A DNA stretch of 64,000 bases from Chrysemys picta bellii (taxonomy: Eukaryota > Chordata > Testudines > Emydidae): the NCBI RefSeq assembly GCF_011386835.1, contig NC_088796.1, positions 34,179,011 to 34,243,010 of the forward strand, written 5' to 3'. A program made the position numbers and the translations under genes. Positions 25,130 through 37,582 of this stretch are shown piece after piece; the first letter of the stretch is position 1, and each line of letters opens with the position of its first letter. Below the pieces are notes generated by a model, which saw only the letters and a program-made list of their open reading frames with translations, searched no databases and was not told the origin of the DNA.

Positions 25130-26345
25130 TGCAGACATTGAGAGACATGGGGGATTTGGGGGGAAGAGATGAAGCCGCCCCAATATCCCCCACTGTGCAA
25201 CTCTGCCTCCATGCCTGCTTTCCACCCCATTCTTCCCTGCATTGTTCCAACACTCCCTCATATTGTCCTTCACTGCTCCAACCCCACCATTTCCCCTCCA
25301 ACTGTCCAGATTTTCCCCCCCTCCCGAGCCCTGGCACTGCTCCAACTCATCCAATATTCCCTCCATCTTGGCCCTTGCTCTGGCCACCCCAACATCCCCA
25401 TTTCTTCAAGCCCCCCCATCACCACATGCCCACAGCTCCACCCTCTTTCTTGACCCTCTATGCCTCTGCTAAGCCTGGACCAGCTGTGGAAAGGTGGCGG
25501 GGCTTTGAGGAGTGCATGTGGAAACTGGAGGTAGAAAGGGACAGGAGAGTGGAGATGCAGAGTCCCTGCCCATAATCTGGACCTGAAATATGGGAAGGGG
25601 CTCAATACATCCATAGGTGCATAGGAGGCTCAGAGAGGTGTAAAGTGGCCCCTGCATCTCAATGTGATGTTCTCAATTGAATGAGACCACCTGGTTTTAG
25701 ATGAATATAGGCTGAAACAACAGCTCTAAGAGGTGTGAACTGCTCCATTCATCTCAGTGGGTTTTTTCCTACCTCCTCACGCAGGCAGGGACCACCAGAT
25801 CCTCTCTCACACTTGAGGGAGGTCTCTGCCATCCCTAAGAGTAGGGGTTGCGGCTGCTCCATTCCTCCCCTTCCCTCTTCGTGTGAGGCTTGAGCCCCTC
25901 CTGCCTTTCCCTGGAGAGATGGGACTTTGAATAGGAGGCATCTCCCACCACTAGCTGGCCAGGACAACAGGAGCGGGGGTGGGGAAGGGTCAGCAGCTTC
26001 AAACAGGAAGAAAGATTGCGGGGCTGACAGGCCCCTCACCCCTAAGCCTCCCAACTTCCCCTGCCACCCTCCTCCATGTTCCCGCTTCCCAGACCCCCAT
26101 TCCTCCCACACTTCCTAATCCCCTTCCCCGCCTGCTGTCCTAAACACCCCACAATCCCCCTCCCCTTAATCTCCTCCCCGTCCCCATTTATCCCCCTCTG
26201 CTTAATCCCATTCCTTTCTCTCCCATTCCTCCAGCTCCTAATCCCCCTCTCCTCCCTGCCCCAACCCTCACACTCCTTGCATGACTCCAACACCCTCCTC
26301 ACAATCTCTACTGCTCAAACCCCCCACATCCCTTAGCTCTGCCCC
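25130..26345. repeat. C/T-rich low-complexity tract
   Basis: The plus strand is strongly pyrimidine-rich over about 1.2 kb with recurrent CTCC, CCCCATT and AATCCCC words but no fixed unit. Long open frames on both strands are compositional. No coding domain recognised. Confidence 0.6.
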
Positions 26346-26595
26346 CCAAAAGTTGTAAGAATCTGAAAATGTTCTATGACCTCCTGATGGGGGTCTGTGT
26401 ATCAGGAACCCTTGATCAAATGACCCAGACTTGCTTCCCTTTGATCACATTCAGTTCCATTGCTCAGGAAACATGATTATATTATCCTAACTACTTATTA
26501 GTCTTTCATCTTCCCTCTGGTTAATCAATGCTAATTTCCTTGACAATACTTCTCAAATAAAATAAGAGTCTGCCTGTGGGTTTTAGAGCACTTTA

Positions 26596-26878
26596 GGCCT
26601 TGGCTACACTCGCGGATTTACAGCGCTGCCGCGGCAGCGCTGTGAAGCGCGAGTGTAGTTGCACTGCCAGCGCTGTGAGAGCTCTCTCGCAGCGCTGCAA
26701 GTACTCCACCTCTCCGAGGGGAATAGCGTGCAGCGCTGTGAGCAAGCGTGCAGCGCTGCAGGCGCTGATTACACTGGCGCTTTACAGCGCTGCACTTGCT
26801 GCGCTCAGGGGGGGGTGTTTGTTCACACCCCTGAGCGCAGCAAGTGCAGCGCTGTGAATTGCCAGTGTAGCCAAGGCC
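26596..26878. mobile_element. Harbinger MITE with internal palindrome
   Basis: Ends GGCCTTGGCTACACT and AGTGTAGCCAAGGCC, flanked by TTA on both sides (26593-26595, 26879-26881). Rich in AGCGCTG words. A second perfect inverted repeat around 26775-26860 (GCAGCGCTGCACTTGCTGCG-like arms about a short G-run spacer) would fold into a long hairpin. Confidence 0.92.
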
Positions 26879-26881
26879 TTA

Positions 26882-27875
26882 AATATCATTCTTAAACAAG
26901 AAATTTGGGTCTCAGGGCAAAGCTTCCACAAGGAGCCCCTATAAAATGCCAGGAATGTGCACAACACACATTTTCTGAAAACTGCTACTGAGCTCAACCT
27001 CACAGTGCCTGGGTGTAGTGCACATTTACTGACCACAGCCTGTCACCTTGAGCCATCCCATTATTATGACAGACTGCCAGGAAACCCTCTTGCTTCAACA
27101 GAGCCCTAGTCTTGGATATAAATATGCATTTCACTATTTTAGGCATGTCTGTTTAGCACATGCTGACCTGGAGTTCTAAACTTTATCTGATCTTTTTCAA
27201 TATTGCTTCTCCAAAGGGACAAAGGTGCTAGACACTAGCTGAGATAAATCCTGAGAAACGGAAGTCTGTTTGGGGAGGATCAGGCCATAGTTCGATCCTC
27301 AGGTTTGTGCAAAGGTTCAAAGAACAAATTATTTTTAAAATTCTGTTTAGGGAGCTGTATCTCAGGACCCTATTATTCCATGACCCCAAATCTGGTTCAC
27401 TAGCACTACCCAGCATCCCCAGGAGGCACAGCAGATTCAAGACAATCTGAGAGAGCATATGGTTTTTAGATTAGTCCACCTCTACAAAAGAAGCAATGCT
27501 CAGCCTTAACTGTAGCAGAGCTGGTGCTCCTTTATAATCCCTCAAGGAATCTATATCCATGGCAAACATACAAATGTACAATTTTCCCTCCACTTTAATC
27601 CCTCCACATGCCAGGATTCTTATTACTAGAAATAAATTATTTAAAGTAAAATGTTCTAGACAATTACCTTTATATAATCATTCCATAGTCTAATAAACTC
27701 AAGTACATGTGATATCCTGTATGCTGTGTACAATTTCCCAGGAAACCTGCATATTACATGCATGTTGTGTCCTTCAGTTCCTGCAAGAGTAGGAAGACTT
27801 CATTCTCATGTGAATGTAGATAATAGATGTTTAAAAGTTACTGAAAAGTAACTTTCTAAATTATAGCTAGCTAGA

Positions 27876-27928
<53 letters not shown>

Positions 27929-29018
27929 TAATTGCTAGCCCTGCAAATTCTGTCTGTGATTGGAAAGTCAAACTACGTTTTTCTGGCTTGTGTCTCAACA
28001 CCAGTAATAAAGTTTCTGCAGGTCAAACTCTGTTTTCAGTTACTTCTGTGCAGTCCCATTGCCTTCAGATCCTGCCTCTATTTCCATTTGGCTACTCCAC
28101 TGCCTTTGGATTGTGCCTTCAGTCACCAGGAAAAAAGGAAAGATCATCTCTGGCAAAATGCATCTGTTCTTGCTTTAAAGAGACTTACACGGCAGAAGGT
28201 CTCCTATACACTCTAGGGAGTAAAGGCTCACACCATTGCAGTGACAGCTTCCTAGACTGAGAGAGAGAGTTAGCTTTGAAACTTCCAAACGCTGTTACAA
28301 GTGATTTCTAATTATAACTGCATTGCCTATGCCAATCCCTACTAAACGATCCTGATTCTTTAATAAAATAGCTCAAGACATGTGAATAAACTTGAGGACA
28401 TTTACTAATTCTGATTTCCCTACTGTTTTGTTGCAAAGTATAAAGTAAATATTGAAAATAAATAGTCATTAGCTATAAGAGTTTGAACAGGTGTTAGCCT
28501 TAAAGTCTCCCTTGCACCTATTTCTAGTACACCAATGAAACACTTCTGCCAAAGCAAACTATTACCTCTTTTGACCTCACTAGCTTTAGCTTTTTGTCAA
28601 GAATGTACAATGCAAAATGTAAATAACGGCCACTGACCAGGAGTAAGTCAACGTTTAGAAAAGACGAAGAGGGCTGCTGCTGTCATATTAAACTGTCTGT
28701 AAAATGTTTGTTTTTCTCCACTGTTAGAGCTATGTGTGATTTTACTTCATAAAAATGTTCAGGAAAACAAGGGGAGGGGGGGGACTCAGTAAAATTCCAT
28801 TTATCTGCAGTCACGTTAAAGAGAAGAGCCAAAACCAACAATGGCTGTTTTAAACAGAACAACTCACTGGGCTGTATACTGGCCTCCATATGCATGCATC
28901 AAGGCCACCGTAGGGCCTAATTGTCACAATGTAGGGCCTTACAGCAATCCAGTTAATTTGAGGGTGGAGGGAGAATACTTAATAGAAAGAAACCTCATAT
29001 TATTACAAAAGATAGTTA
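26882..29018. other. No gene seen
   Basis: AT-rich, with one microsatellite. An open frame of 125 codons at 27883-28260 begins inside the TG repeat and has no domain signal. Confidence 0.5.
27877..27930. repeat. (TG)n(TA)n microsatellite
   Basis: TG units running into a TATATATATATA stretch. Confidence 0.95.
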
Positions 29019-29417
29019 CAGTAGAACCTCAGTTACAAACAATAGAGTTACAAACTGACTGGCCAACCACACACCTCATTTAGAATCAGAAGTACACAAT
29101 CAGGCAGCAAAGACCAAAAAAAGCAAATACTGTACACTACCGTGTTAAACGTAAACTAGTAAGAAAAAAAAAAGGAAAGCTTAAAAAAAAAGATTTGACA
29201 AGGTAAGGAAACTGTTTCTGTGCTTGTTTCATTTAAATTAAGATGGTTAAAAGAAACATTTTTCTTCTGCATAGTCAATTTTCAAAGCCATATTAAGTCA
29301 ATGTTCAGTTGTAAACTTTTGAAAGAACAACCATAACATTTTGTCCAGCGTTACGAACATTTCAGAGTTATGAACAACCTCCATTCCCACGGTGTTTGTA
29401 ACTCTGAGTTTCTATGG
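29019..29417. mobile_element. Tigger/pogo-type (Tc1/mariner) non-autonomous element
   Basis: Ends CAGTAGAACCTCAGTTACAA and TTGTAACTCTGAGTTTCTA (imperfect inverted repeats) with TA flanks (29017-29018, 29418-29419). About 400 bp, AT-rich inside with A-runs. Confidence 0.85.
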
Positions 29418-29839
29418 TATATGAGTTGGTAAATGTTGGATAATAATGGTAAAGCAAAATACTGCCATACGGCTGAATGGAATAAAAAACCCCACCTTGT
29501 TTTTCTATTTGAGACAAAGACTCATATGTAACAACTAATTACATTACTTAAATTGCAGATGCTTTCTCTTTGTGAGGCTATAAATGTATCCTGGGTGAGA
29601 AAACTACAACCCCAAGGCCGATATGTCACTAGTTCAAGATGGAGTTACTACTGCATATAAAGGAAGCATCCACAAGTTGTTGTTATGCCATAATGTTGTA
29701 CCCCTCACCTAACCACATCCTCTCAATTCCCTTGTGTGTCCTGGCACCTTGAGGGAGACTTAGGCCCCTGACCCAACACACACACACACCTACTAAGAGT
29801 AAGTCCTTTTTGGCCAAATCCTGAGATCCAGTCTCAGTT

Positions 29840-32525
29840 TTCACTTAGGCTCATAAGAACAGTCATATTGGGTCAGACCAAAGGTCCATCATGCCCAGTA
29901 TCCTGTTCTCTGACAATGCCAGGTGCCCCAAAGGGAATGAACAGACAGGCTATCATCAAGTGATCCATGCCCTGTCACCCAATCCCAGCTTCTGGCAAAC
30001 AGAAGCTAGGGATACCATTCCTGCCCATCCTGGCTAATAGCCATTGATGGACCTATCTTCCATGAATCTATCTAGCTCCCTTTTGAACCCTGTTATAGTA
30101 TTGGCCTTCACAACACCCTGTGGCAAGGAGTTCCAGAGGTTGACAGTGTGTTGCATGAAAAAATACTTTCTTGTGTTTGTTTTAAACCTGCTACCTATTA
30201 ATTTCATTTGGTGGCCCCTTGTTCTTGTATTATGAGAAGGAGTAAATAACACTTCCCTATTTACTTTCTGTATACTACTCATGATTTTATAGACCTCTAT
30301 CATATCCCCCCTTAGTCGCCTCTTTTCCAAGCTGAAAAGTCCAGTCTTATTAATCTCTCCTCATATGGAAGCCGTTCTATACCCCTAATCATTGTTGTTG
30401 CCCGTTTCTGAACCTTTTCCAATTCCAATATATCTTTTTTGAGATGGGGTGACCACATCTACACACAGTATTCAAGGTACCATGGATTTATATAGAGGGA
30501 ATATGATATTTTCTGTCTTATTATCTATCCCTTTCTTGATGATTCCCAACATTCTGTTTGCTTTTTTCACTTCCGCTGCACATTGAGTGGATGATTTCAG
30601 AGAACTATCCACAATGACTCCAAGATCTCTTTCTTGAGTGATGACAGCTAATTTAGACCCCAACATTGTATATGTATAGTTAGGATTATGTTTTCCAATG
30701 TGCATTACTTTGCCTTTATCAACATTACATTTCATCTGCCATTTTGTTGCCCAGTCACCCAGTTTTGTGAGATCCTTTTGTAGCTCTTCACAGTCTGCCT
30801 GGGACTTAACTATCTTGAGTAGTTTTGTATCATCTGCAAATTTTGCCACCTCATTATTTACCCCTTTTCCCAGATCGTTTATGAATATGTTAAATAGGAC
30901 TGGGCCCAGTACAGATCCCTGGGGGACACCACTATTTACCTCTCTCCATTCTGAAAACTGACCATTTATTCCTACCCTTTGTTTCCTATCTTTTAACCAG
31001 TTACCAATCCATGAGAGAACCTTCCCTCTTATCCCAGGACTGTTTATTTTGCTTCAGAGCCTTTGGTGAGAGACCTTATCAAAGGCTTTCTGAAAATCTA
31101 AATACACTATATCCACTGGATCTCCTTTGTCTGCATGCTTGTTGACCCCCTCAAAGAATTCTAGTAGATTGGTGAGGCATGATTTCCCTTTACAAAAACC
31201 ATGTTGACTATTTCCCAACAAATTATGTTCATCTATGTGTCTGACAATTTTGTTCTTTACGATAGTTTCAACCAATTTTCCCAGTACTAAAGTGAGGCTT
31301 ACTGGCCTGTAGTTGCCAGGGTCACCTCTAGAGCCCTTTTTAAAAATTGGCGTCACACTAGCTATCCTCCAGTCATTTGGTACATAAGCTGATTTAAATG
31401 ATAGGTTACAGATGACAATAAGTAGTCCTGCAATTTCACATTTGAGTTCCTTCAGAACTCTTAGGTGAATACCATAAGGTCCTGGAGACTTATTACTGTT
31501 TAGTTTATCAGTTTGTTCCCAAACCTCCTCTAATGACACCTCAATTTGGGACAGTTCCTCAGATCTGTCACCCAAAAAGAATGGTTCAGGTTTGGGAATC
31601 TCCCTCACATCCTCAACAGTGAAGACTGATGCAAAGAATTCATTTAGTTTCTCCGCAATGGCCTTGTCATCTTTGAGTACTCCTTTAGCATCTCAATCGT
31701 CCAGTGGGCCCCCCCTGGTTGTTTAACAGCTTTCTGCTTCGGATGTATTTTAAAAAAATGTTGCTATTACTTTTGGAGTCTTTGGCTAGTTGTTCTTCAA
31801 ATTCTTTTTTGGTCTTTCTAATTATATTTTTACACTTCATTTGCCAGAGTTTATGCTTTTTTCTATTTTCCTCATTAGGATTTATCTTCCACTTTTTAAA
31901 GGATGCCTTTTTGCCTTTCAGTGCTTCTTTTACTTTGTTGTTTAACCACAGTGGCTGGTTTTTGATTCTCTTGCTATGTTTTTTTAAATTGGGGTATACA
32001 TTTAAGTTGAGCTTCTATTATGGTGTCTTTAAAAAGTTTCCATGAAGCTTTTGGTACTGTATCTTTTAATTTCTGTTTCACTAACCTCATTTTTGTGTAG
32101 CTCCCCTTTGTGAAACTAAATGCTACAGTGTTGGGCCACTGTGGAGTTTTCCCCACCACAGGGATGTTAAATTTAATTATATTATGGTCACTATTACCAA
32201 GCAGTCCAGCTATATTCACCTCTTGGACCTGATCCTGTGCTCCACTTAGGACTAAATCAAGAATTGCCTCTCCTCTTGTGGGTTCCAGGTCTAGCTGCTC
32301 CAAGAAGCAGTCATTTAAGGTGTCAAGAAACTTTATCTCAGCATCCCTTCCTGAGGTGATATGTACCCAATCAATATGGGGATAGTTGAAATCCCCCATT
32401 ATTATTACTGAGTTTTTTATTTTAATAGCCTCTCTAATCTCTCTGAGCATTTCAGAGTCACTAACACCATCCTGGTCAGGTGGTCTATAATATAGCCCTA
32501 TTGCTATATTCTTATTTTTCAAGCA
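29840..32525 (-). mobile_element. CR1-type LINE, 5'-truncated, relatively well preserved
   Basis: Minus-strand non-LTR retrotransposon. In order: endonuclease segment (32522-31974) with IIMGDFNYPHIDW and LLGNSDHNIIKF; reverse transcriptase (31608-31054) with NYRPVSLT and VYLDFQKAFDKV; after one in-frame stop the same frame continues with VNSGVPQGSVLGP and MAKFADDTKLLK (30849), then 30330-30034 with NLWNSLP. The 3' end near 29840 matches the tails of other CR1 copies here. Frames for 31608, 30849 and 30330 agree; the endonuclease part is in another frame. Missing the N-terminal endonuclease and ORF1. Not functional. Confidence 0.92.
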
Positions 32526-32694
32526 TGGAATTACTATCTATAGATATTTTATAGTACAATTTAGTTCATTTAAGATTTTTACTTCATTTGATTCTTCGCT
32601 TTCTTTCACATATAGTGCCACTCAGATCCTCAAAGGTATTTAGATATTTCAATGAAAATTAGGAGCCTAAATACTTTCAAGGATTTGGGCTTTA

Positions 32695-33890
32695 GGCCTG
32701 GTCTACACTACAAAGTTAGGTCGACATAAGCCGCTTTGTGTCGACTTAGTTGTGCATGTGTCTACACTTAAATTTATCTGCCATTCATGTAAGTGCTTCA
32801 TTACAGCGACACATTAACGCAACCTTGCAGCATTGAGCTATAGTTGATGTACTGAGGTTAACACAGCGTGAGTGTAGACACTGTGCTACTTGTCTCAATC
32901 CTCACAGTCCTCCAGCAGCTGTCTCACAATGCCCAACACTGACTGCTCTGGTCACAGTTGTGAACTCTACTGCCCAGGGGTCGTGGAGACCAGATGGTTC
33001 CCCTCTCCTTTAATACCCTGCTGGTTTTTTAAATTCCTTTTCCTGATTGTCCAGCATGGCGAGCACACCTATCAGCTCTCCATTGTTGTGTGCAACTGTC
33101 AGCTGACCGCCCCAGCTACATGCTCCAGACATGTTGCACCAGATCTTAGATCTCCTGGGCCAGTGTGGAGAAGGGACTGTGCAAGCACAGCTATGGAGCA
33201 GCCATAGAAGCACCAATGTCTATAAGCAGATTGCACGGGCGATGCAGGAGAAGGGATACAACCAGGACCAGCAGAATTGGCGCATGAAAGCATATTGTAG
33301 GCCAGGTAGCCCAACAGTTGATCTGGTGCCAAGCTGCAGACATGTCCTTTCTACAAAGATCTGCCTGGCATACTTGGTTGAGACCCCACCACCACTCTGC
33401 ACACCACCATGGATACCTCCAAAGCAGGGCTGGCTCCAGCGTTTTTGCCGCCCCAAGCACCAAAAAAAAAAAAAGGAAAAAGAAAAAAAAAGCTGTGATC
33501 AGTGGCACTCCAGCGACTGCTCTACCGCCGCCGCTTCACTGTTAGGAGGCAATTCAGCGGCAGGTCCTTCCCTCTGAGAGGGACTGAGGGCCCCGCCGCC
33601 AAATTGCCACCGTAGACCCGGACGTGCCACCCCTCTCCGTTGGCTGCCCCAAGCACCTGCTTGCTGCGCTGGTGCCTGGAGCCGGCCCTGCTCCAAAGAG
33701 CCCAAGCCACAGGCCCCTGGCATGAACAGTGAGAACCAGGAGATGGAGGAAGAGAATGGAGGACATGTGACTGGAGGGGGATTCATATATGCTACGAGCC
33801 AGGACCTCTTTGAGATTCCACCTCAGTCCACTCAGTCCCAATAGGCGAGGCTGATGCAGGGGAAGGAACCTTGGGTAAGTGTGTAATTTG
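32695..33890 (+). pseudogene. Harbinger transposon 5' part with Myb/SANT-like accessory gene, interrupted
   Basis: Starts GGCCTGGTCTACACTAC directly after TTA, the Harbinger target triplet. From 33131 the plus strand encodes ILDLLGQCGEGTVQAQLW, NVYKQIARAMQEKGYNQD and QQNWRMKAY, the pattern of the Myb/SANT-like (trihelix-type) DNA-binding protein that accompanies Harbinger transposases. The reading is split by a hAT element at 33425-33690; after it the acidic linker and SQDLFEIPPQSTQSQ follow. Frameshifts and stops present; the transposase gene and right terminus were not found, so it is 3'-truncated. Confidence 0.75.
33425..33690. mobile_element. Non-autonomous hAT element inside the Harbinger relic
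   Basis: Terminal inverted repeats CAGGGCTGGCTCCAG and CTGGAGCCGGCCCTG with perfect 8-bp TSD CTCCAAAG (33417-33424, 33691-33698). Contains an A-rich stretch and GCCCCAAGCACC at both ends. Confidence 0.92.
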
Positions 33891-36800
33891 TATTTCCCAT
33901 AACTTTCCCTTGCCAATGGAGCCCCTGCCCATCTGCAAATCTTAAGTAGCTCTGAGCTGCTCTTTCTTCTCCCATTTCATCAATGGGTGACAATAGTGAG
34001 CTCCCAATTCTGTGGGCCTTCAGGCCACTGGGCTTATGCTATCATTTTCAGTGTAGCACAAAATGAAGAATCCAAACAAAGGAATGGAGCATTTCACCCT
34101 GGGTTTACTCCTCCAGGTTGATGTAAATTCATTTGATATTTCAGGTGAATAAACCGGGCAATTTTAAAGGAAAAAACTGAAAAATCCACACTGACATGCA
34201 AAATACAATTGACATCCACATGCAAAGTGCATTGACATCCAGATGCAAAAGTAGGACAAGATACTCTTTTGCTCAAACAACAAAAATAAAATGAAAAAGA
34301 TGAAGCTACTTCCCGATGCATTCATAATAAACTTCTGACAGAGGGGCACACTGAGAAAGATATAATACCTAACAAAATCCTAACACACATTACAGAAGTT
34401 CAAAAATTCCTCTGCAGTCACCGTCAGCCTGATGGTTGGTTAATTTAAAAAGGAAAGTAGACACATCTACTTCTCAGTGACTCTGGATGCAACTCTCAGG
34501 GGCATTATGGACTAGATCCTGCCCTGTGCACCAGTACAGCCCAAAGGCCAATCTGCTTGGACACAGGAGGATTCCCAACATATATAGGTATCCTTTATGA
34601 TGTAGGCCCAATGTAGTGACTTCTCAAGCACCCCCACCCCACATCCAGGTGCTGGTGGGTTGGCTCCCTGATGCCTCAACAGTCATGGGCTGCCAGAATA
34701 GGCATGGAGGGCTGCTGGCAGCTGGTATAGGTGAGAATTGCTCTCAAGCAGTTCTCATTTGTGCTAGGGACTGGCCCAGTTCCTGGATAATCCTTGTATG
34801 GGAGCAGAAGGCAGAAAGGTGGCTTTAAGGTTCCTTTGCAAACACATACCCCTGTAAATTTGTATCAAGTGCCCCTCAGCCACACCAGAGAATCAGGGCC
34901 TGATGATGCTACTGTCATAATCTTAGTGGGAATCTGGCTTGATCTAATTAATCGCAAAGACCTGGAGCCACCAGAAGGACAAAATGGAAAAATGATTCAG
35001 AGAGCTGGGGAACTTTTCCATTAGACAGACAGCATGGCTGATCCCAAATAGAAAATTACTAGATTGAGCCCAAAACAGGGGAGCTGACAAAAAGGAGTTG
35101 AGTCCCTGCCTTCTCTTCTAGTATTTCCAGTTGAACACCTACACTTCTAGTTTTAAACCTGTATGAGAAGATGGTGTCCCAGTGCACTGTATCAGAATGG
35201 TAGGAGCAGGTGGAAATAAAGTCATGGAAGACAAGACCGTTGAATTCAATATATTGACAATGCTTAAAAGACCTGCACATCTGCCCAGCCACCTCATCAC
35301 ATTTGGACTGTTTTGATGGAAACTCTGTAACAAGTATTAAAAAAAAACAAAATAAGTGAGTAAAAGAATATTGGTATCTCTGGGCCAATTCAAAACAGCA
35401 GTAAACATCACTAGCTTGTAGTCTGGGGAGTGGATTATTATATTGTTGTGTCTTATTTATAGAACTAAAAGCTTTTCATTTGGACCGTCTTATATTTTAG
35501 GAATAAATATTGAGTATGAAATTATGTATTTACCTGGTAAGCTTTGTGTTTATTTTAATAAAAACTTGGAGGGGGGAGGCTGGAGGTTTTGATGCAATTT
35601 GGTGTGTTTTATCAATGTATTCCCTACTGAATTATGGTAACAGTGATGTCTAAACACACTGAAAACAGATGTAGCAGATTCTGCCTCTGCTGCCCAAAGC
35701 AGAGCCATCACTGTTCCCAGGCATTTCAGTTCGGATGGCAAAGGGCTTCCGATGAGGAGGGAACCAGATTGGAATTGTGCCAGCACTGAGCCCTCATAGT
35801 TCATAGACTCATAGACTTTAAGGTCAGAAGGGACCATTATGATCATCTGGTCTGACCCCCTGCATGCTGCAGGCCACAAAACCATCCCTACCCTTTCCTT
35901 GACTCTGCTGATGAAGTCCCCAAGTTCTAGAGGTGCCTGAAAAAAATCACAGTGCCCAAAATGTGATTAACCATCCGAGGGTCACGTTTGTGATTCATTT
36001 GCATTAAATGCAGGAGACCATATCTACTCTAATTTTTAGGATAACGGTGTGGTTTGCAAAGACCACCGGTCTCTGGTGGATGCAAGATAGCACCTTTACC
36101 AAGTAGCCTGCCACTCAGATCAGATGAAGCATTGCTCACAGGAAACTGTACTGTCTGCAAGTCACACCTTCATCATCATGCTATGTATTTATAAAGTTCT
36201 GTTGGTGTGCATGGCCCTGTGCAACAGGCAGATACTGTAACCTTAACTGAGAAGTCCTTGACTTTGAGCCTTTAAAATCTCAGCTAAGCCATGCTGGGCA
36301 GGGACCAGTGGATGTGCAAAGGAGTCCCTGATTGTGATCTTCATTCTCTTATGTACCATAGAAATGGAAACTTCTTATATGACATATTAATTGGAATGTT
36401 ATTTGGTTCACAAGCTAGCCACACAACTTTGAACTGGTAGCTACAATTTAAATGTATCAGTTCAAACCTTTGAAACTGCTATTTGCACTTCTCTTTACCA
36501 GATAGAATTCTATTGCATGTTAACAGGCAGCGTCTCTTTTTCCTAAGGCTGTCTGCTTTATCAGAACAAGTTCCAGTAAGAAAGATATTCTTCTTCTACT
36601 GTTATTGAACACACTGTTATTTTTGCACAAACCCAAGTAAATGAATATGCCTGATGCAAAACAATGTTTACTTGCAATTATTTTTAAAAATCCATTGTAA
36701 TTTAATGTACAAAACCATGTAGTGCTCACAGTAGCTGTAAAATATATGTACAGTTGTATACAAGTCAGTGTCTAAATGTGATCTTGTAAACTTCCCGGAT

Positions 36801-37245
36801 TTAAAATGCCAGTAATAATAAAGTGTAGTATGCTTAATATACTTCAGATAGCATCTTTGGAAATGCACACACTATCTAAAATCACTATTTTAGAACCTCA
36901 CATTCGTTCTAACAAGATTGCTGTGAAAGAAACCAGGCAACATATTTCTTTCAAAGATATCTCAACAACAGTAATATTACCGATAATAAATAATTGTCTG
37001 TGAAGGGACACTAACAACTTGCAAGTCACATTTCTGTCTGAAAATGTTCTACCTGCTCTAGTTACAATACCCACAATCACTATAACTGAAGGAAGTTGCT
37101 GAGGCAATTTTTTTTCCAGTTCGTTTGGGGTGTGTATTTGACTAGTGTGTACAGTCAGTTTTGCTGTTTCCCCTGTGTAGTTAGTTAGTTGCTGAAAAGA
37201 CCCTCGTAAACACCAACAGGGGAGCAGAGAACCTCTTATTCACAT
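33891..37245. other. No gene seen downstream of MCIDAS
   Basis: One CR1 fragment. Includes the expected MCIDAS 3' flank. No CDC20B exon or microRNA hairpin was recognised. Confidence 0.5.
35797..35940 (-). repeat. CR1 LINE 3'-end fragment
   Basis: TCATAGACTCATAGACTTTA, GTCAGAAGGGACCATTATGA and GTCTGACCCCCTGCATG, reverse orientation. Confidence 0.85.
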
Positions 37246-37251
37246 TTTAAT
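37246..37251 (-). terminator. Possible MCIDAS polyadenylation signal ATTAAA
   Basis: ATTAAA hexamer on the minus strand about 330 bases after the MCIDAS stop. No AATAAA was seen nearer on this strand. It sits in AT-rich sequence where such hexamers arise by chance. Confidence 0.3.
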
Positions 37252-37582
37252 TAAATTTTTAAAAGTTTCAAGGCACACACACTATTTACGGAGTTTTTAA
37301 AAAAATCCAAATGGGCAGTGTCCCTTTAAGAATCTCTCTAAACCTGCTCAAAAGTTGGAAGGGTCACAACAATGGCTTAAAAGGAAAAAACACACCACAG
37401 CTCTATTGTGGTAAATGCATCTTTTCCTTTAAAAAAAAAATTGCTTCCAGTTTCTTCTACAGACAAAGTGGAAGTCACCTCGGGGGACTAGGGTAGACGG
37501 AACAGTGCTAAGTTCCAATGCAGGCAGTGCGAAGTTTTCATTGGAGACCTTGGCCAGTGTAGTTAGCTGATCGTTTCCTGGC

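Noticed and set aside
25129..25614. Overlapping open frames of 114-148 codons on both strands
   Set aside because: Compositional effect of a C/T-rich tract; proline- and serine-rich with no conserved motif.
33131..33577. 148-codon plus-strand frame as a host gene
   Set aside because: The first part is a Harbinger Myb/SANT domain and the rest is translated hAT element; a transposon relic, not a host gene.
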